DNA of 64,000 nt from CAVXTT01 sp963764685. Its GTDB lineage: Bacteria > Bacteroidota > Ignavibacteria > Ignavibacteriales > Ignavibacteriaceae. The stretch's first letter is position 1. Each line of letters starts with the position of its first letter. This document shows positions 55,673 through 64,000 of this stretch, one piece after another. Both the position numbers and the translations under genes were made by a program. The notes beneath the pieces were generated by a model. It was not told the DNA's origin. It did not search any database and worked only from the letters and a program-made list of their open reading frames with translations. The stretch is from the NCBI GenBank assembly GCA_963764685.1, contig CAVXTT010000019.1, positions 124,001 to 188,000 on the forward strand. The letters run 5' to 3'.

Positions 55673-55847
55673 GGTTGATTGGTTGATTAGTTGATTAGTT
55701 GATTAGTGACTTAGGAAGTTAGTAACTTAGGAAATCAGGGACTAGGGACTTAGTAACTTAGGGACTTAGGAACTTAGGAATTAGGGACCCGTTATTAAGT
55801 TACTACGTTACTAAGTTACTAAGTTACTATGTTACTAAATTACTAAA
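55673..55847. repeat. GTTGATTR, ACTTAGGR and GTTACTAA arrays forming a long inverted repeat
   Basis: Four GTTGATTR units (55673-55708) are followed by ACTTAGGR/ACTTAGTA units (55709-55790) and then GTTACTAA units (about 55795-55847). CTTAGTAAC in the second array is the reverse complement of GTTACTAAG in the third, so the two arrays can fold on each other in a long imperfect hairpin. It ends 15 bp before the ATG at 55863. Confidence 0.88.
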
Positions 55848-55862
55848 TCAGTGAGGATGGAG

Positions 55863-57374
55863 ATGAGATCTTTATTTGTCATTTTAATAAATATTTTTTG
55901 TAATACTTTACTAATTCTTATCCCTTTAGACAACTATGCTCAAACTGTTGAAGTAAAAACAGGTGAAGGGGGTACAAAGATAGTTATACAAAAAACGGGT
56001 CCTGAAATTGTCAGGGTTGTTCCGTCTTCGGGAGTTGATTATCAAACCGGATCAATTAAAAGCCCCAATAGTAAACCTGCCGTTAATAAAGCAGACTCAT
56101 TCGATTGGGAATTAAATTTTTCTGCTGCCGGGAAGGTATTTAAGGATGTCTCTTTCGCGAATCCGCTTACCGGCTATTTAGTGACGGAACTGGGGGCTGT
56201 TTATAAAACCACAAACGGAGGAGATAACTGGACAAGCATAATGAATCTTGGTTTCCCTTATTACTGGTATGGTGTTGATGCATTGACTTCCGATACTGTT
56301 GTCATCTCGGGCTTCAATAACCAGGGGAATATAAACTCCGGAGTTGTAAGATGGAGTTATGACGGCGGAACTACGTGGACAGATGATATTATACTTCATA
56401 TTCCTAACGGTGTCGGCTGGCTTTCTCACATTCACTTTTTTGACAGCAGGAGAGGAATAGTATCTGCCGAGTTTTCAGGCGGAATACATTATACCAGCAC
56501 CGGAGGGAAGGATACAACTTCCTGGGAATACGTGCAGGTTAATTCTGATCTCGGGTGGTTTTCCGGAAATATAGATACAGATACAAGCGGAAATGTGTTT
56601 ACCACCGGATATCATTTTGCCCGCAGTTCTGATTTTGGCGTTACCTGGACATCAGGACCCCCCGCTGATAACGTATTTGACGGAGGAGTGGACTTTCTTG
56701 ACAGTCTGCTGACCGGGTTAACAGGCGGAGGACAGATAAGCGCTCCTGTATCGGGATGGGCTCACAAAACTTCAGACGGAGGAGTAACCTGGAGCCAGAG
56801 GCTTTACGCCTTCCCGTATCCCGTCAGAGCAGTTAAGCTGTTCGATGATACTCTTGCTTTAGCTTTCGGAGGTAACCTTTACGATGAAGCGGGAGGGATC
56901 TATGTAACTGCTGACGGCGGCTTAAACTGGGATCTCGATGTTAATACATCTGCTGAAATGTTTTCTTATGATATTGTAAACAGTACACCTGACTCGTTAA
57001 CTATTTGGGCTGCCGGCTCAACAGGCGGTGGTACTGGTTTTACAGGAAAGCTTTACAGGACCAGCAGAGGAACACCTGTCGGAGTAAACGAAACAAAGAA
57101 TCAATTACCTTCTGCTTTTCAATTATATCAAAATTACCCTAACCCTTTTAATCCAGCCACTACAATAAATTACTCCTTACCGTGGGAATCGACTGTAATT
57201 CTTAAAGTGTTCGACATTCTCGGCAATGAAATAGTGGTCCTGGTTAATGAAGAGAAACCTGCAGGGCAATATGAGGTTACCTGGAGTGCCGGAGCACTCC
57301 CTTCAGGTGTATATTTCTATCAAATCAGGGCAGGCAATTTTGTGGAAATAAAGAAGATGACATTGTTGAAATGA
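55863..57374 (+). CDS. T9SS cargo: YCF48-type propeller protein
   Basis: I chose the ATG at 55863 (MRSLFVILINIFCN), which has GAGG 7 bp upstream; GTG 55851 or ATG 55857 would add two to four residues. The secreted product has about 503 residues. A propeller region (about 80-395) carries repeats such as AVYKTTNGGDNW, VVRWSYDGGTTW, HFARSSDFGVTW, WAHKTSDGGVTW and IYVTADGGLNW. A linker follows, then a complete sorting domain (QNYPNPFNPATTINYSLPWE ... IKKMTLLK). It lies directly behind a long repeat hairpin that will be in its leader mRNA. Function is unknown. Confidence 0.86.
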   Translation: MRSLFVILINIFCNTLLILIPLDNYAQTVEVKTGEGGTKIVIQKTGPEIVRVVPSSGVDYQTGSIKSPNSKPAVNKADSFDWELNFSAAGKVFKDVSFANPLTGYLVTELGAVYKTTNGGDNWTSIMNLGFPYYWYGVDALTSDTVVISGFNNQGNINSGVVRWSYDGGTTWTDDIILHIPNGVGWLSHIHFFDSRRGIVSAEFSGGIHYTSTGGKDTTSWEYVQVNSDLGWFSGNIDTDTSGNVFTTGYHFARSSDFGVTWTSGPPADNVFDGGVDFLDSLLTGLTGGGQISAPVSGWAHKTSDGGVTWSQRLYAFPYPVRAVKLFDDTLALAFGGNLYDEAGGIYVTADGGLNWDLDVNTSAEMFSYDIVNSTPDSLTIWAAGSTGGGTGFTGKLYRTSRGTPVGVNETKNQLPSAFQLYQNYPNPFNPATTINYSLPWESTVILKVFDILGNEIVVLVNEEKPAGQYEVTWSAGALPSGVYFYQIRAGNFVEIKKMTLLK

Positions 57375-57378
57375 ATTT

Positions 57379-57526
57379 AGTTGATTAGTTGATTGGTTGA
57401 TTAGTAAATAAGGAATTTAGGAGCTTAGTAATCTAGGGTCTTAGAAATTTAGTTGATTGGTTGTTAATATGAAAAGGTTAGTGGTTCCCAATCAACCAAT
57501 CAACCAATCAACTAATCAACTAAATC
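57379..57526. repeat. GTTGATTR arrays in inverted orientation
   Basis: Just after the TGA stop, TTTAGTTGATTAGTTGATTGGTTGATT (57376-57402, nine-word outline) is matched by its perfect reverse complement at 57498-57525. ACTTAGGR-like words and a second short forward copy (57450-57463) lie between. A perfect stem of about 27 bp with a loop of about 95 bases is possible in the RNA. Confidence 0.9.
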
Positions 57527-57659
57527 ACTTGCATAAAGGGGAAATTTTTATTTAATTCAGACTAATAATTCTCTCTAAGAAGAGAAATCCCCCCTGTTTA
57601 CTGTTTATTCTTCAAGCGGAATTTCTAAAAAAATATTTTCAACATCTGAAGGCGTTGTT

Positions 57660-58862
57660 ATGAAAAAATTTACTTTTGCCCTTTTGGTATGTATTCTTTC
57701 CGGTTCCTCATACCCACAGGTTCTGCCGAACTTACCTATCCCGATTGGTGCCGGTACCTGTGAGGTCTGGAATAATTCAATCTATCATTTCGGAGGCTCG
57801 AATAACTGGGCAGGTAGTATCTGCTACCCGCGTGTCTATAAATATGACGGCACTTCCTGGGCATACTATGATACGATCCCCGATTATAATATGTGGGGAG
57901 TTACATCTGTGCTCGTGGGTGACAATGTGTATCTCCTGGGCGCCTGGCCAAGCGGACCATCTTTGAACAGAAGGTATGATCTGAATACACGGGTATGGAC
58001 ATACCTGGCACCGAGTCCTAATACCTACCATACCTGGGGTATTACCGCAGAAGTCCTTAACGGGTTAATTTACCTGTTCAATCCGGATGGCGACTGTTAT
58101 GCTTACAATATCGCAGGTGACAGCTGGTCAAACAAAACATTTAATACTGCCAGCGGTACACGCGACCTTAGCTCGATACTTTACCAGGATGAGATCTATG
58201 TTATAGGCTGGGACGACTCGGCTTTCTATAAGTATACCCCTTCTACCGACCAATGGCTGAGGCTTACCAATTCCCCTTACCAGGTAGGTGCCTGTGCGAT
58301 GGGCATCATTAATAATCTAATCTACTTTGCCGGCGGAAATATAGGCGGGGCAACGGGTGCGGAATATAAAAGTGTTCTTGTTTATAATATAACAAGCGAC
58401 ACCTGGACAATCGATCAGCTTGAGCTTACAACGAGGAGGCATTGGATGGCTACGGCCGAATACAGGGGCGGACTTTATGTAGTCGGCGGTATTGATTCGG
58501 TATCTAATGCTGTTGACATTGTTGAGGAGCTTGTACCGCAGGGAACCTCTGGTACGGATGACGAAATTACTTTACCTGAAGGATTCTCTCTATTGCAGAA
58601 CTATCCGAATCCTTTTAATCCTGCTACAACAATCAGCTATTCATTGCCGGAATATTCGGATGTTGTAATTAAACTATTCGATGTCCTCGGTAAGGAAATC
58701 GGCATCCTCGTGGATGAGGAGAAACCCGCAGGCACTTATGAGTTATTATGGAATGCTGCTGATCTCCCCTCAGGTGTATATTTCTATGAGTTTAAAGCCA
58801 TACCATTTAACAGACAGGCAGGTGCATTTGTTGAAATGAAGAAAATGATCTTGTTGAAATAA
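57660..58862 (+). CDS. T9SS cargo: Kelch-repeat secreted protein
   Basis: A 400-residue secreted protein with signal peptide (about 1-19, SSYPQ). Five to six Kelch repeats with a YxxxGG/W spacing form a propeller to about residue 300. They include SIYHFGGSNNWAGS, NVYLLGAWPSG, LIYLFNPDGDC, LIYFAGGNIGGATG and LYVVGGIDSVSN. A complete sorting domain follows: QNYPNPFNPATTISYSLPEY, LFDVLGKEIGILVDEEKPAG and a last segment ending EMKKMILLK. In that segment FKAIPFNRQAGAFVEM contains an insertion of several residues compared with its relatives. Kelch propellers bind proteins or sugars; the ligand here is unknown. Confidence 0.86.
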   Translation: MKKFTFALLVCILSGSSYPQVLPNLPIPIGAGTCEVWNNSIYHFGGSNNWAGSICYPRVYKYDGTSWAYYDTIPDYNMWGVTSVLVGDNVYLLGAWPSGPSLNRRYDLNTRVWTYLAPSPNTYHTWGITAEVLNGLIYLFNPDGDCYAYNIAGDSWSNKTFNTASGTRDLSSILYQDEIYVIGWDDSAFYKYTPSTDQWLRLTNSPYQVGACAMGIINNLIYFAGGNIGGATGAEYKSVLVYNITSDTWTIDQLELTTRRHWMATAEYRGGLYVVGGIDSVSNAVDIVEELVPQGTSGTDDEITLPEGFSLLQNYPNPFNPATTISYSLPEYSDVVIKLFDVLGKEIGILVDEEKPAGTYELLWNAADLPSGVYFYEFKAIPFNRQAGAFVEMKKMILLK

Positions 58863-58864
58863 AA

Positions 58865-58910
58865 GTTGGTTGATTAGTTGATTGGTTGATTAGTTGATTG
58901 GTTGGATTGG
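58865..58910 (+). repeat. GTTGATTR array behind the Kelch gene
   Basis: Five units (GTTGATTA, GTTGATTG alternating) begin three bases after the TAA stop, in the sense of the gene. Confidence 0.9.
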
Positions 58911-58945
58911 TAAAGAGGTTTGTCCGCCGCACCATAGCACCAGTT

Positions 58946-59293
58946 TCAGCCCGGCGGCCAGGTTAGCTTCCTGCCTCCGAGAAGATGCATATGCAGATGG
59001 TAAACTTCCTGTCCTCCGTTATCGCCGCAGTTAAGGACTAACCTGAATCCGTCCTTATCAATATGCATTTCCTTAGCTAATTTGTTTGCCGCATCTATCA
59101 TATCACCAAGTATCCGGGAGTGTTCTTTACCGTTCAGGTCGGTGACCTTTGCAATTTCTGTTTTGGGGATGATAAGGATGTGAACAGGTGCCTGGGGCTT
59201 AATATCTCTGAATGCAAGGATGGTATCTGTTTCGTAAACTATATCAGCAGGAACTTCCTTACGGATTATTTTAGAAAAAATAGTTTCCGGCAT
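58946..59293 (-). CDS. HIT family nucleotide-binding protein
   Basis: A 115-residue histidine-triad protein of the HINT/protein kinase C inhibitor branch, which hydrolyses nucleoside phosphoramidates or AMP-linked substrates. The start is MPETIFSKIIRKEVPADIVY, with the family's DTILAFRDIKPQAPVHILII segment (about 23-42). The active-site triad HxHxHxx is HLHMHLLGG near residue 99-107. A normal length and all motifs point to a functional protein. It is last gene of the minus-strand operon, 1 bp after the NtrC-type regulator. Confidence 0.94.
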   Translation of the reverse strand: MPETIFSKIIRKEVPADIVYETDTILAFRDIKPQAPVHILIIPKTEIAKVTDLNGKEHSRILGDMIDAANKLAKEMHIDKDGFRLVLNCGDNGGQEVYHLHMHLLGGRKLTWPPG

Positions 59294-59294
59294 A

Positions 59295-60650
59295 TCACTC
59301 CTCCTTCTCTATTCCGTATTTTTTCATTTTATTGTAAAGATGGCTCCTCTGTATCTCCAGTATCTCTGCTGTCTTGCTGATATTCCAGTCGTTTGCCTTG
59401 AGCTGTTTAAGGATAAAGATCTTCTCAGACCTGTCCTTGAACTCCTGGAATGAATTGCTCCCCGATATAATATCATCAATGGAACTTCTGCTTGCACCGA
59501 AAAGGAACTCTATATCCTTCTTCGAGATCTCCCGCTTATCTATGATGATAATGATCCTTTCCACGACATTCCTTAACTCACGTACATTCCCGCTCCACTG
59601 CTGCCCCTGAAGAAATTTTAATGCATCATCAGAAAACTTAACCGGGACCTTCTTATGTCTGCCTGTTATCTCCTGTGCGAAGTAATTAACAAGCTCAGGT
59701 ATATCGTCTGCCCTTTCACGCAAGGGCGGTATACGGATAGGTATAACATTAAGCCGGTGGAACAGGTCCTCCCTGAAAGTATTATTCTCAATTTCTTTTA
59801 TAAGGTCCTTATTAGTTGCGGCAATTATCCTTACATCCACCTCTATCTTCTTAGCACCGCCCACTCTCTCGATCTTTCCATCCTCGATTACGCGGAGTAC
59901 CTTTGCCTGCGCCTGGTGACTCATATCTCCTATTTCGTCAAGGAATATCGTTCCTTTATTTGCAAGTTCAAACTTCCCTATCCGCTGCTGGACGGCCCCG
60001 GTAAAGGAACCTTTCTCGTGCCCGAACAATTCTGATTCGATCAGCTCGTTAGGGATGGCGGCACAGTTAACCTCAATAAATGGCTTATCTTTCCTGAGAC
60101 TTTTAGAATGAACGGCACGTGCAATTAATTCTTTGCCTGTTCCGTTCTCCCCGGTAATTAAAACCCTTGTATCAAGAGGTGCCACCTTATTTACAAGCTC
60201 AAGTATACTTTGCATTGCCCTGCTTCTGCCGAGTATCCTGCCTTCACCGGTGAGACTCTTTTTAATTTCCTTATTCTCGATAAGAAGATTCGACTGCTCA
60301 ACTGCATTCCTTACAGATATAAGAAGCTTCTCCCTGTCGATTGGCTTCTCTATAAAATCAAAAGCTCCCAACCTTGTAGCCTTAACCGCATTCTCAATGC
60401 TTCCGAAAGCGGAGATGATTATTATCGATATTTCAGATTTAACTTCTTTTATCTTTTTTATTACTTCAAAGCCGTTCATTCCGGGCATTTGGATATCAAG
60501 AAGGATTGCTGCAAACTGTTCGTCAACTGCAAGTTGAACTCCCTCTGCAGGGTTTATTGTATATTTAACTTCATAACCCTCATACTCAAGTATCATCTTA
60601 ATGCTTTCGCATATTTCCCGTTCATCGTCAATAATTAAAATATTTTTCAT
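59295..60650 (-). CDS. NtrC-type sigma-54-dependent response regulator
   Basis: A 451-residue two-component regulator that activates sigma-54 promoters. Residues 1-120 are a receiver domain with Asp8/Asp9 and phosphoacceptor Asp52 (LLDIQMPGMNG). Residues about 138-375 are the AAA+ domain, with Walker A GENGTGKELIARA, GAFTGAV (the sigma-54 contact loop) and a Walker B IFLDEIGDMS. The last 45 residues are a Fis-type helix-turn-helix (NDWNISKTAEILEIQRSHLYN). The gene overlaps the one before it by ATGA, so translation is coupled. No cognate kinase is adjacent, though the unpaired kinases near 52 kb are possible partners. Confidence 0.95.
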   Translation of the reverse strand: MKNILIIDDEREICESIKMILEYEGYEVKYTINPAEGVQLAVDEQFAAILLDIQMPGMNGFEVIKKIKEVKSEISIIIISAFGSIENAVKATRLGAFDFIEKPIDREKLLISVRNAVEQSNLLIENKEIKKSLTGEGRILGRSRAMQSILELVNKVAPLDTRVLITGENGTGKELIARAVHSKSLRKDKPFIEVNCAAIPNELIESELFGHEKGSFTGAVQQRIGKFELANKGTIFLDEIGDMSHQAQAKVLRVIEDGKIERVGGAKKIEVDVRIIAATNKDLIKEIENNTFREDLFHRLNVIPIRIPPLRERADDIPELVNYFAQEITGRHKKVPVKFSDDALKFLQGQQWSGNVRELRNVVERIIIIIDKREISKKDIEFLFGASRSSIDDIISGSNSFQEFKDRSEKIFILKQLKANDWNISKTAEILEIQRSHLYNKMKKYGIEKEE

Positions 60651-61297
60651 AGGATATAGCGGATATGGATTAAAGTTGTGAGAATAAAGATCCGGGAAGG
60701 GAGAAGGCTTTTATCTTCTTTAAGCGCCTCTCCGAATTGTTTTCCAAGACCGTTCACGAGGAGATCTCTTTCATCAACAGAGGATTGTACCTTAAAGCTT
60801 TCTTCAAAAACTTCTACAAAATAACCAATTAAATCACCTAAATCAAAGAATGCAGTTGAGTATGAAAGGAACGCACTGCCGAAAAAATGAGCGAGCTTAT
60901 CTTTATCCCCATAATCATCCTGAGGGGAATCGAAGAAAAGGTATCTGGGAAGATTTTTGTTTTTTATTTCATATATAGAGTCTTCTGCAGATGTCAAAGG
61001 GTAGTAAATTATTGAATTCAGAAGAGGCACCTGAAGGGGCACTTCTTTGTAGGGTACAGTGGCAAGCATCAGAGCCAGCAGGGCATCGGAATAGTTGTTT
61101 TTATAGAACGTTACAGCACGGAGGAAAATTGTATCCGCCAGAGCCGGATCACTATTGGTGCGGGATAAGTTTTTAAAAGAATCCGAGGCAATAAATTTAG
61201 TAAGATAATTAACGCCCTTTGATAAATTACTTTGCTGAGCAGATGTTAATGAAACGAAGATTAGAAAAAGAAATATTGCTGATCTGACAGAAGACAT
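60647..61297 (-). CDS. Exported protein of unknown function
   Basis: A 216-residue protein with signal peptide (about 1-20, SLTSAQQ). A segment DKLAHFFGSAFLSYSTAFF near 135-153 recalls the DKxxHfxG motif of YfiM/VanZ-like small proteins, including DUF2279-type lipoproteins. The rest is helical with no membrane span beyond the signal. Its position between an acyl-CoA carboxylase subunit and a sigma-54 regulator, with an ATGA overlap with the latter, suggests they are co-expressed, but no shared role is obvious. Family assignment is uncertain. Confidence 0.72.
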   Translation of the reverse strand: MSSVRSAIFLFLIFVSLTSAQQSNLSKGVNYLTKFIASDSFKNLSRTNSDPALADTIFLRAVTFYKNNYSDALLALMLATVPYKEVPLQVPLLNSIIYYPLTSAEDSIYEIKNKNLPRYLFFDSPQDDYGDKDKLAHFFGSAFLSYSTAFFDLGDLIGYFVEVFEESFKVQSSVDERDLLVNGLGKQFGEALKEDKSLLPSRIFILTTLIHIRYIL

Positions 61298-61302
61298 AAT
61301 AG

Positions 61303-62958
61303 CTATGTCTGTATTACTCCCACACTGAACTTCGGCATATCGGGATTATTATCTGCCGCGGATATCGCCATCGAAACATATTCACGTGTCAATGCAGGAT
61401 CGATAACTTCATCGATCCACAACCTAGCAGCTGCATATAATGGATTGCTCTTTTCTTCATATGACTGCATAATCTCATCCAGGAGCTTTTTCTTTTCCGC
61501 TTCGCTAAAATGATGCCCCTGTTTCTCTACTTGTTTCAGTTTAATATCGAGAAGTACGCTGCTAGCCTGTGCTCCCCCCATAACCGCTATCTTAGCATTA
61601 GGGTAAGCGAAAATGAATCTCGGATCATAAGCCTTACCGCACATAGCATAATTACCTGCACCGAAGCTGTTGCCGATGATTATTGTAATCTTAGGGACAA
61701 CTGAATTAGCAACTGCATTTACCATTTTGGCGCCGTCCTTAATAATTCCTCCGTGCTCTGCCCTGCTGCCGACCATAAATCCTGTTACATCCTGAAGGAA
61801 CAGTAGAGGTATTTTCCGCTGGTTGCAGTTCATTATAAAACGGGAAGCTTTGTCAGCGCTGTCGGAATAAATTACCCCGCCAACCTGCATTTCTCCTGTC
61901 TCGGTCTTTACCTGGCTTCTCTGGTTTGCCACAATACCGACCGACCATCCGTCAACTCTGGCGTAAGCAGTAATGATAGTTTTACCATATCCTGCCTTAT
62001 ATTCATCGATCTCCGAGTCATCTACAATGCGGGCAATTATATCGTACATATCGTACGCTTTTAAGCTGTCCTCGGGAAGGAAGCCATAGATCTCTTTAGG
62101 TGAATATTTAGGAGGCTTGCCTGCAATCCTGTTAAAAGAAGCAGAAGGACCTCCAGGGATCTTATCCGTAATGCTTCTTATCTGAAGAAGGCACTCTTCA
62201 TCATTTTTCATTACGTAATCGGTTACCCCGCTAATGTTCGACTGTACTTTAGCGCCGCCTAACTTTTCATTATCAATAACTTCCCCGATTGCCGCCCTTA
62301 CCAGGTGTGCGCCAGCAAGGAAAACAGAGCCTTCGCCTTCAACAATTAATGCTTCATCGCTCATTATAGGGAGATAAGCACCGCCTGCCACACACGGACC
62401 CATTATTGCAGCAATCTGTGTTATACCCATTGATGACATAATTGCATTGTTCCTGAATATCCTTCCGAAATGCTCTTTATCGGGAAATATCTCATCCTGC
62501 AGGGGCAGGAATACTCCTGCGCTGTCGACCAGGTAAATTACCGGAAGACGATTCTCCATTGCGATTTCCTGTGCACGCAGATTCTTCTTTGCAGTAATTG
62601 GGAACCAGGCTCCAGCCTTAACTGTTGCATCGTTGGCAACTATAACGTGCAGCTTTTTATTGATCTTCCCTATGCCGTATATTGTACCCGAGGAAGGGGC
62701 ACCGCCGTATTCCTTATACATATCATAGGCAGCGAAGGTGTTTAATTCAAAAAACTCTTTTTCATTATCTACCAGTCTGCTGATCCGTTCTCTGGCAGTA
62801 AGCTTCCCTTTGGCTTTATGCTTTTCAATTGCACCTTTGCCTCCGCCAAGCTTAATCTTTTCCTGCTCGGCGTGCAGCTTTCTCATGAGTGTTTTGTAAT
62901 TATCTTCTCTTTTAAGATAGGAGGCAGTTTCCTTTACGGGAGTCCCTATTTTTTTCAT
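61303..62958 (-). CDS. Acyl-CoA carboxylase carboxyltransferase (beta) subunit
   Basis: A 551-residue biotin-dependent carboxyltransferase, which moves CO2 from carboxybiotin to an acyl-CoA. The N-terminal half has TARERISRLVDNEKEFFELN, VIANDATVKAGAWFP-like sequence and the PVIYLVDSAGVFLPLQDEIF segment (about 139-158), as in methylcrotonyl-CoA and propionyl-CoA carboxylases. The C-terminal half has IIKDGAKMVNAVANSVVPKI and GNSFGAGNYAMCGKAYDPRF. Length matches the methylcrotonyl type. An acyl-CoA dehydrogenase 9 bp upstream makes leucine or another branched-chain acid degradation likely. The biotin-carrying alpha subunit is not in the window. Confidence 0.93.
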   Translation of the reverse strand: MKKIGTPVKETASYLKREDNYKTLMRKLHAEQEKIKLGGGKGAIEKHKAKGKLTARERISRLVDNEKEFFELNTFAAYDMYKEYGGAPSSGTIYGIGKINKKLHVIVANDATVKAGAWFPITAKKNLRAQEIAMENRLPVIYLVDSAGVFLPLQDEIFPDKEHFGRIFRNNAIMSSMGITQIAAIMGPCVAGGAYLPIMSDEALIVEGEGSVFLAGAHLVRAAIGEVIDNEKLGGAKVQSNISGVTDYVMKNDEECLLQIRSITDKIPGGPSASFNRIAGKPPKYSPKEIYGFLPEDSLKAYDMYDIIARIVDDSEIDEYKAGYGKTIITAYARVDGWSVGIVANQRSQVKTETGEMQVGGVIYSDSADKASRFIMNCNQRKIPLLFLQDVTGFMVGSRAEHGGIIKDGAKMVNAVANSVVPKITIIIGNSFGAGNYAMCGKAYDPRFIFAYPNAKIAVMGGAQASSVLLDIKLKQVEKQGHHFSEAEKKKLLDEIMQSYEEKSNPLYAAARLWIDEVIDPALTREYVSMAISAADNNPDMPKFSVGVIQT

Positions 62959-62967
62959 AAGCTCATA

Positions 62968-64000
62968 TCAATCATTTAGAAGGTGGCGGGCAATAACTAT
63001 GCGCTGTATTTCAGATGTCCCTTCACCAATAGTGCAAAGCTTAACATCGCGATAGAATTTCTCAACAGGATAATCTTTAATGAATCCGTACCCTCCGAAT
63101 ATCTGCACTGCTTCGCTTGCAGCTTTCTCGGCTATCTCGCTTGCGAACAGCTTAGCCATTGCGGCTTCTTTGGTATTAGGAATATGATTGTCCTTCATAA
63201 ATGCAGCCCGGTAATTAAGTAGTCTGGCAGCTTCAATATTGGTTCCCATCTCTGCTAGCTTAAACTGGATAGCCTGGAATTCATTTAATGGTTTGCCGAA
63301 CTGTTTTCTTTCGCGTGCATACTTCAGGGAAGCTTCAAGACAGCCCTGTGCAAGACCTATACTAAGTGCGGCAATGCTTATTCGTCCTCCTTCAAGGATC
63401 TTCATTGCCTGGATAAATCCTTCTCCCTCTTCACCTATAAGGTTCTCAGCAGGTACCTTGCAATTTTCAAATGTAATCTGGGTAGTCTCGCTTGCACGCA
63501 TACCGAGCTTGTTTTCCTTCTTGCCGGAAATAAATCCTTCCATACCCTTCTCTAATATAAATGCGGAGATCCCTTTCTTACCTTTGGTCTTGTTGGTAAT
63601 TGCCATCATTACAGCTACTCCGCCCACTGTGCCATGTGTGGTAAAGGTCTTACTTCCGTTAAGAATGTAGTAGTCACCTTTTCTTTCGGCAATGGTCCTC
63701 AATCCGGCAGCATCACTTCCTGAGGCAGCTTCGGTTAAGCCCCAGGCACCCATTGTTTGTCCCGAAGTAAGTCTCGGAAGATATTTCTGTTTCTGTTCTT
63801 TACTTGCAAACCTGTAAATATGGTTGGTGCAGAGACCATTATGTGCTGCCACGGAAAGTGCAATTGAGGGGTCAACCTTCGCAATCTCCTCAATGATCGA
63901 TGCAAACTCAACATACCCCAGGCCAGCACCGCCGTATTCTTCTGAAACAAGTATACCCAGGAAGCCCAGATCGCCAAGCTGCTTCATTATTTCAAAAGGA
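62968..64000 (-). CDS. Acyl-CoA dehydrogenase (5' end outside window)
   Basis: A flavin-dependent acyl-CoA dehydrogenase that makes a 2-enoyl-CoA and passes electrons to electron-transfer flavoprotein. Its start lies beyond the right edge: the frame stays open to base 64000 (PFEIMKQLGDLGFLGI). Visible motifs are GAWGLTEAASGSDAAGLRT (FAD/substrate loop), GFISGKKENKLGMRAS, ERKQFGKPLNEFQAIQFKLA and the C-terminal YPVEKFYRDVKLCTIGEGTS. In that C-terminal motif the glutamate of IGEGTSEIQ is where the catalytic base of short-chain and butyryl-type enzymes stands. Isovaleryl-CoA dehydrogenase has the base elsewhere, so butyryl or short branched substrates are more likely. It is 9 bp before the carboxyltransferase. 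Confidence 0.94.
   Translation of the reverse strand, partial: PFEIMKQLGDLGFLGILVSEEYGGAGLGYVEFASIIEEIAKVDPSIALSVAAHNGLCTNHIYRFASKEQKQKYLPRLTSGQTMGAWGLTEAASGSDAAGLRTIAERKGDYYILNGSKTFTTHGTVGGVAVMMAITNKTKGKKGISAFILEKGMEGFISGKKENKLGMRASETTQITFENCKVPAENLIGEEGEGFIQAMKILEGGRISIAALSIGLAQGCLEASLKYARERKQFGKPLNEFQAIQFKLAEMGTNIEAARLLNYRAAFMKDNHIPNTKEAAMAKLFASEIAEKAASEAVQIFGGYGFIKDYPVEKFYRDVKLCTIGEGTSEIQRIVIARHLLND

Overview
The window looks like a chromosomal contig from an Ignavibacteria/Chlorobi-type member of the Bacteroidota-FCB group. Three things support this. At least twelve secreted proteins end, or once ended, in the type IX secretion (T9SS) C-terminal sorting domain with its QNYPNPFNP signature. 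A promoter of the Bacteroidota type (TAnnTTTG at -7) precedes the tRNA/ribosomal operon. The sensor kinases, gingipain-like (C25) peptidase, complex I genes and acyl-CoA carboxylase/dehydrogenase genes fit a free-living heterotroph. The exact taxon cannot be fixed from the sequence alone.

Layout. 1-4970 (minus strand) is a conserved tRNA-Tyr/Gly/Thr - rpmG - tRNA-Trp - secE - nusG - rplKAJL - rpoB operon. Its left-most 3.1 kb carries about 17 single-base frameshifts in essential genes, which points to poor sequence at a contig end rather than gene decay. 5-24 kb holds comM/yifB, a partial complex I cluster (nuoG-H-I), an M16 peptidase, an aminotransferase, rlmB, an outer-membrane barrel, small membrane proteins and T9SS cargo genes. 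25-29 kb is repeat-rich, with gene remnants (a T9SS tail, the first codons of a Rossmann oxidoreductase, an IS-end-like sequence). 29.3-39.9 kb is a compact plus-strand operon: five glycosyltransferase-type genes joined by ATGA/TGATG overlaps, then a 1751-residue C25 peptidase. 40-58.9 kb is a run of secreted beta-propeller-like and T9SS cargo genes, several broken or recently duplicated, interrupted by two HisKA_2 kinases and a SpoIIE-type phosphatase. 58.9-64 kb (minus strand) is a tight operon: acyl-CoA dehydrogenase, carboxyltransferase, a hypothetical protein, an NtrC-type regulator and a HIT protein.

The most unusual feature is the intergenic DNA. It is filled with degenerate tandem arrays whose period is almost always 8 bp (sometimes 7), built from unrelated words: GTTGATTR, GTWCGATR, GTGCGGNC, ACTTAGGR, GTTACTAA and GTTCTTR. 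Many begin at, or a few bases after, a stop codon and read in the sense of that gene, so that a TAG stop is often part of the first unit. Others form long inverted repeats. Larger composites are built from these words: a cassette of about 130 bp directly behind three T9SS genes, an inverted-repeat-bounded block of about 1.1 kb at 43958-45065, two islands of a double-palindrome element with core CCCTACAGGG, and two identical 59-bp palindrome modules flanking one cargo gene.

A plausible joint reading is that the glycosyltransferases and C25 peptidase help build, process or anchor the surface layer to which the T9SS cargo proteins belong, and that repeat-mediated recombination and slippage diversify those cargo genes. 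Both are inferences. Many frameshifts could equally be consensus errors, and reads would be needed to tell.
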